NCBI GenBank assembly: GCA_033762625.1
Contig: JANRLI010000005.1
Coordinates: forward strand, 35,954-99,953
DNA from: Alphaproteobacteria bacterium
Lineage (GTDB): Bacteria > Pseudomonadota > Alphaproteobacteria > UBA9219 > RGZA01
Direction of reading: 5' to 3'
DNA length: 64,000 bases
Each line of letters begins with the position of its first letter. Within the stretch, counting starts at the first letter, position 1. Shown here one piece after another: positions 33,391 to 42,145 of the stretch. Both the position numbers and the translations under genes were made by a program. The notes under the pieces were generated by a model. It saw only the letters and a list, made by a program, of their open reading frames with translations. It searched no databases and was not told where the DNA came from.

Positions 33391-34059
33391 TCAGGTTATC
33401 ATTCGGGGTTGCGATTTTGCAGTGGGGCCTGCCGATGCCAGCGCGATGCCATTCGTTATTGCAGGGCCGGTGAAAATATCATTCAGGGCGATGGTTTCTC
33501 CGGTTGTATGATTGGTAACACGGCCATTTCCCGGCACGAAGGTTTGACCCTCGGGTAATATCGCAAGCCGGAATGCATCTTGCCGACGCCGGCTTAGCCC
33601 CGTGTGGTAATCGGTGCCGGGCATGGTATAGGCATTTGCGATATAGGCGGGTATGCCTGCGATACGGTCGCTCGTGATATAGTCGGAAATCTTTTTTGCA
33701 AATTTGACAGCAGATCTGTCAGTGAGGTTGTAGAGCGTATCCAGCACCGCTGATTGCATGTTGGGTGACAGCTTGTCAAACTTGTCGAGACCGATATGTG
33801 GTACGATAAAGCTTTCTATCTTCTGACCGATTTTATGAGCGGTTAGGGATATTGCCTGATTGTGATCGATTAGCGCTTTCGAAGTGATATTCGTGCCAAG
33901 CACCCCGCTTGCTTGAGAACGCGTTTCAGCGCCGCGGTTGTAGCCGAAACCGATTTGGGTACCAGACCTATCACCCGATGCGCGCGCATAAAATCCTTCA
34001 TGCACGGCTATTTGTGCAAGCAGGTTGCGCGTGACATATTTTGTATAATCAATGGCCAT
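33391..34059 (-). CDS. GH24 (T4-type) lysozyme-like protein without a signal peptide
   Basis: A 222-residue protein whose first 180 residues resemble phage-type muramidases. The catalytic triad pattern is visible in VHEGFYARASGDRSGTQIGF: the Glu, an Asp nine residues later and a Thr four residues after that, followed by GYN. Later LSPNMQSAVLDTLYNL and TGLSRRRQDAFRLAI match the structural helices of the family. There is no Sec signal or signal-anchor at the N-terminus (MAIDYTKYVTRNLL). It stands alone between housekeeping genes with no holin or spanin, so it is a domesticated or relic phage endolysin, or an effector exported by another route. Confidence 0.7.
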   Translation of the reverse strand: MAIDYTKYVTRNLLAQIAVHEGFYARASGDRSGTQIGFGYNRGAETRSQASGVLGTNITSKALIDHNQAISLTAHKIGQKIESFIVPHIGLDKFDKLSPNMQSAVLDTLYNLTDRSAVKFAKKISDYITSDRIAGIPAYIANAYTMPGTDYHTGLSRRRQDAFRLAILPEGQTFVPGNGRVTNHTTGETIALNDIFTGPAITNGIALASAGPTAKSQPRMIT

Positions 34060-34224
34060 GGGGTGCTCTGAAGTGTTAAACTATCAGGTAAATCTTCACA
34101 TAATGCTAATAAAGGCCCTGAATTAACATTCAAGGCATAGCTTGCGCAGCGCTGAAGAAGGCCTTGCGTTAGCTTGTTTTTCATGGTTTTTTAGCGCCCT
34201 TACTTATCTTCAGGGAATAATGTC

Positions 34225-35247
34225 ATGGGTAAAAAAGCATATAAAGTCGCGGTTGTGGGTGCCACGGGCGCTGTTGGTAAAGAGATGCTCTCGATTGTTG
34301 CGGATCGCCAATTTCCGGTGAGCGAAGTGGTCGCGCTTGCTTCAAAAAATTCCGCGGGCAGTGAAGTATCATTCGGCGAAGATAAGGTTTTGACCGTACA
34401 AGATCTTGCAACCTATGATTTTAAGGGCACCGATATTTGCCTTTCATCTGCGGGTGCAAAAATTTCAGCTGATTTCGCGCCGCGCGCAGGACAGGCGGGC
34501 TGTGTTGTGATTGATAACACATCGCATTTCCGCATGGACCCTGATGTGCCGCTCATTGTGCCCGAAGTGAATCCGGCTGCGATTGCCGGATACACCAAAC
34601 GCAATATTATTGCGAACCCCAATTGCTCCACCATTCAGATGCTGGTGGCGTTAAAGCCGTTGCATGACGCTGCAAAAATCAAACGCATTGTCGTTGCAAC
34701 CTACCAATCGACATCGGGCGGCGGCAAAGAGGCGATGGATGAGCTGTTCACCCAGACCCGCGCGGTGTTTGTCAACGACGCGTTGAAGCGCGAAGTATTC
34801 CCGAAACAAATCGCATTCAACGTCATTCCGCAAATCGATGTGTTCATGGAAGATGGATACACCAAAGAAGAATGGAAGATGGTTGTGGAGACCAAAAAAA
34901 TTCTTGATCCCAAAATCAAGGTCACGGCAACCTGCGTGCGCGTACCGGTATTTATTGCACATTCGGAAGCGGTAAATGTGGAATTTGAAAATCCCATTTC
35001 CGCAAAGGAAGCCGTTGCGTTGCTTAAGAAGGCACCGGGCGTTGTGGTGACCGACCATTTATCTGCCGATGGGTATGTGACCCCCGTTGAAGTGGCAGGG
35101 GAAGATGCGACTTATGTTTCCCGTATCCGCGAGGATATTACGGTTGAAAACGGTCTTTCCATGTGGATCGTCTCCGATAATTTACGCAAAGGCGCAGCGT
35201 TAAATGCGGTGCAAATCGCAGAAGAGCTTGCCAAGAATTATCTCTGA
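34225..35247 (+). CDS. asd: Aspartate-semialdehyde dehydrogenase
   Basis: A 340-residue NADP-dependent enzyme that reduces aspartyl phosphate to aspartate semialdehyde, upstream of lysine, threonine, methionine and diaminopimelate. The N-terminal NADP site is [18 protein letters not shown], the catalytic cysteine lies in [14 protein letters not shown] near residue 132, and [16 protein letters not shown] near 240 holds the substrate-binding Arg and the active-site His. The start codon follows AGGGAATAATGTC, with a fair ribosome binding site. It works with lysC (53.8 kb) and dapA (9 kb) in this window. Confidence 0.97.
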   Translation: MGKKAYKVAVVGATGAVGKEMLSIVADRQFPVSEVVALASKNSAGSEVSFGEDKVLTVQDLATYDFKGTDICLSSAGAKISADFAPRAGQAGCVVIDNTSHFRMDPDVPLIVPEVNPAAIAGYTKRNIIANPNCSTIQMLVALKPLHDAAKIKRIVVATYQSTSGGGKEAMDELFTQTRAVFVNDALKREVFPKQIAFNVIPQIDVFMEDGYTKEEWKMVVETKKILDPKIKVTATCVRVPVFIAHSEAVNVEFENPISAKEAVALLKKAPGVVVTDHLSADGYVTPVEVAGEDATYVSRIREDITVENGLSMWIVSDNLRKGAALNAVQIAEELAKNYL

Positions 35248-35261
35248 CCTATTTAAAGGGT

Positions 35262-36578
35262 ATGACCGAACTCACCCCCAAAGAAATTGTTGCCGAACTT
35301 GATAAGCACATTATCGGGCAGGGCGATGCCAAACGCGCGGTAGCGGTTGCCTTGCGCAACCGTTGGCGCCGCCAGCAATTGCCCGATGATTTGCGCGATG
35401 AGGTTTTGCCCAAAAACATCCTGATGATCGGGCCAACCGGCGTTGGCAAGACCGAGATTGCGCGCCGGCTGGCAAAGCTCGCCGATGCGCCATTCATCAA
35501 GGTGGAGGCAACCAAATACACCGAAGTTGGCTATGTGGGCCGCGACGTTGAACAGATTATTCGTGACTTGATGGAAAGCGCGGTTGCGCAAGCAAAAGTA
35601 AAATCCCGCAAAGACGTAATGGCAAAAGCCGAAAAACTGGCCGAAGAACGTCTTATTGCAGCATTGGTGGGAGAAAGCGCCAGCGCGGAAACCAAACAGA
35701 AATTCCGCGCCATGCTGAAGAATGGCGAGCTGGAAGAGCGCGACGTTGAAATTGAACTGAATGATGACAGCCCGCTTTCGATGCCCACGGTGGACGTGCC
35801 CGGTATGCCCGGCGCGCAAATGGGCATGCTGAATCTGGGTGATATGTTCGGCAAACAATTTGGCGGCGGGCGCACCAAAACCAAGCGCATGCACGTAAAA
35901 GAAGCGCGCGAAGCACTGGTTCAGGAAGAAGCCGATAAGCTGCTGGATCAAGACAAGATGGTTGCAAGCGCAGTGGAAGCGGTAGAACAGCGTGGCATCG
36001 TCTTTATTGATGAAATCGATAAAATCGCGGCGCGCAGCGAATTCCGCGGCGGCGGCGATGTGTCACGCGAAGGCGTGCAACGCGATTTATTGCCCTTGAT
36101 TGAAGGCACAACTGTTTCAACCAAATACGGCATGGTAAAGACCGACCATGTGTTGTTCATTTGCTCGGGCGCATTCCATATCGCCAAACCATCCGACCTC
36201 TTGCCGGAATTGCAGGGGCGTTTGCCTATTCGCGTGGAACTTTCCGCCCTTACGCAACAGGATTTACGCCAGATTTTGACCGATACGCAGGCCAATCTGG
36301 TGCGCCAGTATAAGGCACTCATGGAAACCGAAGGCTTGACGTTGACGATTACCGGCGATGCGGTGGATGCGCTTGCCAAACTTGCCGCCGAGATCAACGC
36401 GACGGTTGAAAATATCGGCGCGCGCCGTTTGCATACCGTTTTGGAACGGCTGCTTGAAGATATCAGCTTTGATGCGAGCGAGCGCAAGGGCGAGACCGTG
36501 ACGATTGATGCCAAGACCGTGCAGGAAAAAGTTGGCGCATTGGCCAAAAACGCCGATTTATCGAAGTTTATTCTTTAA
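35262..36578 (+). CDS. hslU: ATP-dependent protease ATPase subunit HslU
   Basis: A 438-residue AAA+ unfoldase that feeds substrates to the HslV peptidase. Walker A is [20 protein letters not shown] near residue 56, with the pore motif GYVGRDVE near 90. The intermediate I-domain covers about 110-240. Walker B is [12 protein letters not shown] near 250. The C-terminus DLSKFIL is the conserved tail that activates HslV. The gene follows asd by 14 bases. hslV, usually its immediate partner, is not in the window. Confidence 0.97.
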   Translation: MTELTPKEIVAELDKHIIGQGDAKRAVAVALRNRWRRQQLPDDLRDEVLPKNILMIGPTGVGKTEIARRLAKLADAPFIKVEATKYTEVGYVGRDVEQIIRDLMESAVAQAKVKSRKDVMAKAEKLAEERLIAALVGESASAETKQKFRAMLKNGELEERDVEIELNDDSPLSMPTVDVPGMPGAQMGMLNLGDMFGKQFGGGRTKTKRMHVKEAREALVQEEADKLLDQDKMVASAVEAVEQRGIVFIDEIDKIAARSEFRGGGDVSREGVQRDLLPLIEGTTVSTKYGMVKTDHVLFICSGAFHIAKPSDLLPELQGRLPIRVELSALTQQDLRQILTDTQANLVRQYKALMETEGLTLTITGDAVDALAKLAAEINATVENIGARRLHTVLERLLEDISFDASERKGETVTIDAKTVQEKVGALAKNADLSKFIL

Positions 36579-36672
36579 CGAATTCCCTAATAAAAACGCG
36601 CGAAAGCATTATTGGCTTTGCCTGCCCATGCCCCCAGCCAGTACATTCCTTGGCATATTTTAAGGAATTCGA

Positions 36673-38397
36673 ATGGTTGGTATTAAACAGGGTTTTGTGA
36701 TCGTGGGAATGGCAGTGAGCATGACGCTTGCTGCGCAATCGGCGCGCGCGCAAAATACCCAACGTCCTGCGCCGCCATCTTACAGCACCGATATTGCCGA
36801 AGAAGAGGTGTTTCACCGCCTTGAAGAACTGGATAGGAAGCGCAAGAATTTTGCAAAGGTCATTCCCGCGCAAGAATGGCAAACCGCATTGTTGGGCTGG
36901 GGCGATGACCCGCCACGCCCGCAATATCTGGCAAGTTTGTTCAGACAATATGACGACAAAAAAACCACCCGCAAAGCCAAACAACAAACCATTCAATGGG
37001 TTGAAATTTTGGCTGATGAACTGGTGCAACGCGGCGATGCGCATATGTTTTTACTGCTCGCATCGCATTATGTGGCGTATGACACCCGTGTGACCTTCTA
37101 TAGCCCGTTTCGCGGTGCAAATACGACATTTGGTTTGGGCATAAGCCGTCTTGGCAAATTATTGCAAAAGAGTCAGGCCAGCCTGTCGAAAGATGAAAGA
37201 GACGCATTTCAAAAAGATTTGGGAGCCGCGATAGCTGCGCAACTGGTGGTTACAACAACCGATGAACATGGCGAAACACAAAGTACACCTGCAAACGGAT
37301 TTATTACCGCCATTTTGGGCTATGAATTATTGACTGCTTATGCGTATAGCGATGAAGCCTTGAGCGTGCTGGACAATGAATTAAAAAAAGCAAAATTCAC
37401 ATCAAAGGATATGCAAGGTTTTCTCACCATGGACGGTATTCGTGATTTTCAAGTGGTGGTAAGCCCGTTCTTATCCATCGCGCGCGAAAAATCACCCGTG
37501 TCGCATTTATTAAAACTGGGCTTGCGCGTGGATAAAGATGTCGGTGAGGCGTTACGTGATTTGTTCATCGATGCAATTAAAGTCGATGACCCGCAGACCG
37601 CCATGATAGTGATGGATCATACCTATGAACTGGCGGCGCAGCAGCGTTTTGCCGGAATGAGCGATACCTTGGCGCAGCGCATGTTATCGCCGATTTGGGA
37701 TGAAGCGGTAGCAAGTATTATGACTCCAAAAATCATGCAGGGTATATATTTAAAGCAGTATATGACACCCGGGAGACGTATTCCGCGTACCTTTACCGTG
37801 GCTCGTTCCAAACGCTTGACGCCTGCGCAAGCAACCGAAATGCAAGGCGTATATACCGAATTGCTGAAAGCAACGGTAAAAAAACCTGAAGCATTTTATA
37901 AATTAGTGGATGATTTTTCAGGCGATGCAGTATTTGCGGCAGCGCTGGCGCAAACCAACACCGAATTGCTCAAACAAAACATCATGCCGCATATAACGCA
38001 TTTAACCGCGGTTTATATGGCGGATACGAGCTTTACTTCAAACATGAACAGCAATCTGCGCATCTCGCAGTTAATCAAGCTGGATGCAGAGTTGCAGCCG
38101 ACAAAGCGTGTAACAACGACCACGTTTCAACGCGATATGTTTTTGTTGGCACGTGCATGCAAAGGATACCCTGAAAGAGCACAACGGCTCGCCAATATAT
38201 TGGCGAGTGCAAATGCCAGCGGATGGGATAGGCATATCACCAAATCCTTTATCGATGCGGTGCGCAAGGAAATCGCAGCGCCGGAAGGAAGCGCGGCAAA
38301 CGAAACGCTGGATGTCATTTTGCGTGTACAGGCGGATATGCGTGCCCGCGAACGCGCTTGGCAAGCCCGCACGCAGGTTAAACCTAACACTAAATAG
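36673..38397 (+). CDS. Secreted or periplasmic protein of unknown function
   Basis: A 574-residue protein with a clear N-terminal signal peptide (basic MVGIKQG, hydrophobic FVIVGMAVSMTLAAQ, cleavage after ARA). The mature protein is helical, Lys/Asp-rich and lacks membrane segments; no domain is recognised. Repeated helix-pair appearance (for example AAQQRFAGMSDTLAQRMLSP) could mean an alpha-solenoid. AAGGAATTCG lies just upstream of the ATG. It converges with purD, leaving seven bases between stop codons. A periplasmic scaffold role is possible but not supported by motifs. Confidence 0.65.
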   Translation: MVGIKQGFVIVGMAVSMTLAAQSARAQNTQRPAPPSYSTDIAEEEVFHRLEELDRKRKNFAKVIPAQEWQTALLGWGDDPPRPQYLASLFRQYDDKKTTRKAKQQTIQWVEILADELVQRGDAHMFLLLASHYVAYDTRVTFYSPFRGANTTFGLGISRLGKLLQKSQASLSKDERDAFQKDLGAAIAAQLVVTTTDEHGETQSTPANGFITAILGYELLTAYAYSDEALSVLDNELKKAKFTSKDMQGFLTMDGIRDFQVVVSPFLSIAREKSPVSHLLKLGLRVDKDVGEALRDLFIDAIKVDDPQTAMIVMDHTYELAAQQRFAGMSDTLAQRMLSPIWDEAVASIMTPKIMQGIYLKQYMTPGRRIPRTFTVARSKRLTPAQATEMQGVYTELLKATVKKPEAFYKLVDDFSGDAVFAAALAQTNTELLKQNIMPHITHLTAVYMADTSFTSNMNSNLRISQLIKLDAELQPTKRVTTTTFQRDMFLLARACKGYPERAQRLANILASANASGWDRHITKSFIDAVRKEIAAPEGSAANETLDVILRVQADMRARERAWQARTQVKPNTK

Positions 38398-38404
38398 GAT
38401 AATT

Positions 38405-39673
38405 TTATTTTAGTGCGCGCCAGCCAATATCGCGGCGGCAAAATCCTTCATCCCAGTCGATATGATCAACTGCCAAATATGCGTAATGCTGCGCCTGTTT
38501 TAAATTCTGGCTGAAGCCCGTTACGCCCAGCACGCGCCCGCCATTGGCAACAACCGCGCCGTTATTATTCAGCGTGCCAGCGTGGAACACCACGACATTG
38601 GGAAGATCAGCAGCTTTATCAAGGCCTTTGATCACGGTGTTTTTTTGATAGCTGCCAGGATACCCTTTTGCAGCCATCACAACACACAGTGCAGCACTGT
38701 CATGCCATTCCAACTTTACATCTTTTAATTGTCCTGTTGCGGTTTTATACAGCACATCCAAGAAATCGGATTTTAAACGTGGCAACATCGCTTGCGTTTC
38801 GGGGTCACCAAAGCGAGCGTTATATTCGATAAGTTTAGGCCCTTCGTTCGTAATCATCAGCCCTGCAAACAGTACCCCGCGAAATGGCGTGCCATCGTTT
38901 GCCATTTGCTTTGCGGTGGGAAGAATAATACGCTGCATAATATCTTCTTGCATGGCGGGTGTAACAATGGGTGCGGGCGAATAAGCGCCCATCCCACCGG
39001 TATTGGGACCTTCATCATGATCAAAGGCACGTTTGTGGTCTTGCGCATGGGCGAACATGATGGCGGTTTCGCCATCACATAGCGCGAAGAAACTCGCTTC
39101 CTCGCCTTCCATGAATTCTTCAATCACTAATTCTGCACCGGCCTTGCCAAACGCGCTATGCAGCATCGCATCATCAATCGCCTGTAAGGCTTCGGCTTTG
39201 GTCATGGCAACGGTTACGCCTTTACCTGCGGCAAGGCCATCAGCTTTGATAACGATAGGCGTGCCGTGTTCTTCGACATATGCTTTGGCTTTGGTAATAT
39301 CCGTAAAACGCGCATAACGGGCGGTAGGAACATTGGCCCTTGCGCATAAATCCTTCATGAAGCCTTTGGAGCCTTCCAGCTGCGCGGCATTGGCATGCGG
39401 GCCAAAGGCGGGTATGCCGGTTTTTTCAAGTTCATCAACAAGGCCATTTACCAATGGTACTTCTGGCCCGACAATCACAAAGTCGATGGAATGTTCATGC
39501 GCTGCGCGTACAATTGCCGCATTGTCTTCAACGCTGATCGGCAAACAAATCGCCAGCTCTGCAATACCGGCATTTCCGGGCGCGGCGTAGAGTTTGGTCA
39601 GATTGGGTGAATTACTGATAGTCCAGGCAATGGCATGTTCGCGTCCGCCGGAGCCGATAATAAGTACGTTCAT
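38405..39673 (-). CDS. purD: Phosphoribosylamine-glycine ligase
   Basis: A 422-residue ATP-grasp enzyme for the second step of de novo purine synthesis. N-terminal LIIGSGGREHAIAWTI, the ATP-grasp segment IVIKADGLAAGKGVTVAMTK near residue 142, the acidic loop FMEGEEASFFALCDG near 190, and NTGGMGAYSPAP and FNARFGDPETQ-type residues (EYNARFGDPETQAML near 285) are all intact. Length is standard. It is divergent from xseA, with 93 bases between starts that must hold both promoters. Confidence 0.97.
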   Translation of the reverse strand: MNVLIIGSGGREHAIAWTISNSPNLTKLYAAPGNAGIAELAICLPISVEDNAAIVRAAHEHSIDFVIVGPEVPLVNGLVDELEKTGIPAFGPHANAAQLEGSKGFMKDLCARANVPTARYARFTDITKAKAYVEEHGTPIVIKADGLAAGKGVTVAMTKAEALQAIDDAMLHSAFGKAGAELVIEEFMEGEEASFFALCDGETAIMFAHAQDHKRAFDHDEGPNTGGMGAYSPAPIVTPAMQEDIMQRIILPTAKQMANDGTPFRGVLFAGLMITNEGPKLIEYNARFGDPETQAMLPRLKSDFLDVLYKTATGQLKDVKLEWHDSAALCVVMAAKGYPGSYQKNTVIKGLDKAADLPNVVVFHAGTLNNNGAVVANGGRVLGVTGFSQNLKQAQHYAYLAVDHIDWDEGFCRRDIGWRALK

Positions 39674-39766
39674 AATGCTAATGCCTGACCGTTATGGGGC
39701 TGGTAAAAATCGTCCATTTCTTTTAGCTATATATAATGCATTACTCAATACAGACCTTGCATCTTC

Positions 39767-41167
39767 ATGTCATTACTTGACCAACCGATTGCCGGAAGCA
39801 ACCTTCCCGAATATACAGTTGCGGAACTTTCCGCGCAGCTCAAGCGCAGCGTGGAAGAAGAATTCGGTCATGTGCGCGTGCGCGGCGAGATTTCGCAGCC
39901 CAAACTTCACACCTCCGGTCATTTGTATTTCACATTGAAGGATGAAAACGCGAATCTTGCCGGCGTGTGCTGGAAGGGGCAAGTCGGCCGTTTAAAAGTC
40001 AAACCCGTTGAAGGCATGGAAGTGGTAGTGGAGGGGCGTCTCACCACCTATCCCGGCCAGTCAAAATACCAGATTGTCGCGGAGCAAATGGCATTAGCGG
40101 GCGTTGGCGCGCTGATGAAAATGCTGGAAGACCGCAAAAAGAAATTGGCAGCCGAAGGGTTGTTTGACGAGGCCCGCAAAAAACCACTCCCCAAAATGCC
40201 AAAGGTGATTGGTGTAATCACATCGCCAACCGGTGCGGTGATAAAGGATATTTTGCACCGTGTGGCGGAACGCTTCCCCGTGCATGTGCTGGTGTGGCCA
40301 GTGAATGTGCAGGGTGAAGGTGCAGCGGTGCAGATTGCAAATGCGATTGCAGGTTTTAATGCATTATTAGATTCCGCCCGAGCGGTTGTTCCATCGCCAG
40401 ATGGAACAGAGCGAATGGCGAATAAAATTCCCGTTCCAGATGTGCTGATTGTTGCACGCGGCGGTGGTTCATTGGAAGATATGCTGCCCTTTTATGAAGA
40501 GATTGTAGTGCGCGCTGCCGCCAATAGCCGCATTCCGTTGATTTCTGCCGTGGGTCATGAAACCGATACCACGATGATTGATTTCGCATCGGACAGGCGT
40601 GCGCCAACGCCGACAGCGGCAGCAGAAATGGCTGTACCCGTGCGGCTGGATTTATTAGCGATGCTGCGCGAAACGGGAATGCGGTTGGATGGCGCGGCAC
40701 GACGATGTGTCGAGAAACAAAAACTGCAACTGGAACGCGCGGCAGGAAAACTAACGCATCCACGCGTATTGATGGAAACATTGGCGCAGCGTCTGGATGA
40801 CAGGGCAGAGCGCTTGGCAACAGCGGTAACGAACATGCTGAGCCGTCAACAGCAGCGGTTGCAGCGTTTAGCAGCAGGGTTGAATATTTTGCCGCTGAAA
40901 CAGAATGTGCAGCATGGCAAGCAAAAGCTGGAAAGCCTAATCGGGCGCATGAATAAAGCTGTGCAAATACAGTTTGAAAAGAAAACGCAGCGGCTTGTTG
41001 CAACCGGACAATTGTTGGAAAGTCTTTCCTATCACAGCATTTTAAAGCGCGGGTTTGTATTGGTCCGTGATGCTCAGGGACATACCATCATGCGTGCAGC
41101 GGATGTAAGGCCGGCCAGCGAATTAACGCTGACCTTTGCGGATGGTGATAAGAAGGTTAAGGCTTAA
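39767..41167 (+). CDS. xseA: Exodeoxyribonuclease VII large subunit with a repeat-derived insertion
   Basis: A 466-residue catalytic subunit of exonuclease VII, which degrades single-stranded DNA with XseB. The N-terminal OB fold (about residues 1-110) includes GEISQPKLHTSGHLYFTLKD. The nuclease core has VIGVITSPTGAVIKDILHRV, VLIVARGGGSLEDMLPFYEE and VGHETDTTMIDFASDRRAPT. A long C-terminal coiled coil follows. Between GFNALLD and IPVPDVLIVARGG lie about 17 residues (SARAVVPSPDGTERMANK) absent from typical family members and encoded by a GAGCG-type palindromic element in frame. The 3' end overlaps convergent lpxK by 11 bases. xseB is not in the window. Confidence 0.95.
   Translation: MSLLDQPIAGSNLPEYTVAELSAQLKRSVEEEFGHVRVRGEISQPKLHTSGHLYFTLKDENANLAGVCWKGQVGRLKVKPVEGMEVVVEGRLTTYPGQSKYQIVAEQMALAGVGALMKMLEDRKKKLAAEGLFDEARKKPLPKMPKVIGVITSPTGAVIKDILHRVAERFPVHVLVWPVNVQGEGAAVQIANAIAGFNALLDSARAVVPSPDGTERMANKIPVPDVLIVARGGGSLEDMLPFYEEIVVRAAANSRIPLISAVGHETDTTMIDFASDRRAPTPTAAAEMAVPVRLDLLAMLRETGMRLDGAARRCVEKQKLQLERAAGKLTHPRVLMETLAQRLDDRAERLATAVTNMLSRQQQRLQRLAAGLNILPLKQNVQHGKQKLESLIGRMNKAVQIQFEKKTQRLVATGQLLESLSYHSILKRGFVLVRDAQGHTIMRAADVRPASELTLTFADGDKKVKA
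40375..40420 (+). repeat. GAGCG-type palindromic element, copy F, in frame inside xseA
   Basis: CGCCCGAGCGGTTG and CAGAGCGAATGGCG flank a perfect nine-base-pair stem, TGTTCCATC/GATGGAACA, with loop GCCA. It is read in the frame GCC CGA GCG GTT, one base off from the frame used in pheS, and is free of stop codons in both. It has the same orientation relative to the transcript as every other copy. Confidence 0.9.
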
Positions 41168-42143
41168 GCTGGCGCAGTTGTTTATCAAGCGCGGTTTGAT
41201 CATTAAATGAAATCTCGACATCGCAAATTTCGATGTGTTCACGCAAACTTTGCGGAATACGCACGGCGTCTTTTGCGGTGGTAATGCAGCGCGCGTTTAG
41301 ACTTTTGGCGTCATCCAACAATTTCCTGATTTCATAGGCGCTCCACACATAATGGTCAGGAAAATCAACCGTTTTTACAATCTTGGCACCTAATGCCTTC
41401 ACGCCGTCATAGAATTTCTGCGCATGGCCAAGGCCACAAAAAGCCAGCACATTCTCATTCATTAAATCAATATCGCATACTGTTTTGGAAGTTGCCTTTA
41501 TCACCGGCTTTTGTGCAGAAAGTATTTTTAGTGTCTCGTCGTTTCCATTTTTATTATTGCTGGCAACCCAAATCACCGCCGTGGTTTTGGAAAGAGATTC
41601 TGCTAGCGTTTCACGAAGTGGCCCTGCCGGAATAACACAGCCATTGCCAAGACCGCGCACAGCATCAATAACAAGAAACGAAATATCCTTATGCAGCGTC
41701 GGATTTTGCAATCCATCATCCAGCAGCAGCACCGTTGCGCCTGCCGCGATGGCGGCCTTCGCCCCTGCGACCTTATCCTTTGCGACCCAAACGGGAACGG
41801 CGGAAGATAGCATCAGCGGTTCATCGCCCACTTCGCCAATCGTGTGCAGATGCGCATCTACCCGCACAGGGCCTTTTAAATAGCCGCCATAGCCGCGGCT
41901 AATCACATGGGGTGAAAACCCCTGGTTTTGCAGGTGTTTTGCAAGCAGTTGCACGATGGGCGTTTTGCCTGAACCGCCCAGCACTACATTGCCAATACAA
42001 ATAACCGGCACAGACATTTTTTGCGGTGTTATGCGGCTGCGCAGATAATTACCAAAAGCCGCATAGAGTACCGCAAAGGGATGCAGGATGGTTGCGATAA
42101 CCCCTTTTTTTTCAAACCAGAAATGTGGCGCTGTCAGTTTCAT
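41157..42143 (-). CDS. lpxK: Tetraacyldisaccharide 4'-kinase
   Basis: A 328-residue inner-membrane-associated kinase that adds the 4'-phosphate to lipid A precursor. The Walker A motif IGNVVLGGSGKTPIVQLLAK lies near residue 50, with the catalytic acidic pair in VLLLDDGLQNPTL near 140 and SRGYGG near 85. A hydrophobic N-terminal segment (TILHPFAVLYAAFGNYL) tethers it to the membrane. It starts two bases after the GT4-WaaA gene stops. Together with that gene and the LpxH-like hydrolase it forms a lipid A/Kdo operon. Confidence 0.95.
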   Translation of the reverse strand: MKLTAPHFWFEKKGVIATILHPFAVLYAAFGNYLRSRITPQKMSVPVICIGNVVLGGSGKTPIVQLLAKHLQNQGFSPHVISRGYGGYLKGPVRVDAHLHTIGEVGDEPLMLSSAVPVWVAKDKVAGAKAAIAAGATVLLLDDGLQNPTLHKDISFLVIDAVRGLGNGCVIPAGPLRETLAESLSKTTAVIWVASNNKNGNDETLKILSAQKPVIKATSKTVCDIDLMNENVLAFCGLGHAQKFYDGVKALGAKIVKTVDFPDHYVWSAYEIRKLLDDAKSLNARCITTAKDAVRIPQSLREHIEICDVEISFNDQTALDKQLRQLKP

Positions 42144-42145
42144 AG

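Noticed and set aside
34095..34200. CAAGGC/GCCTTG inverted repeat with a T run before asd
   Set aside because: Arms of six bases with a 24-base interior are not distinguishable from chance. It was left out as a feature.
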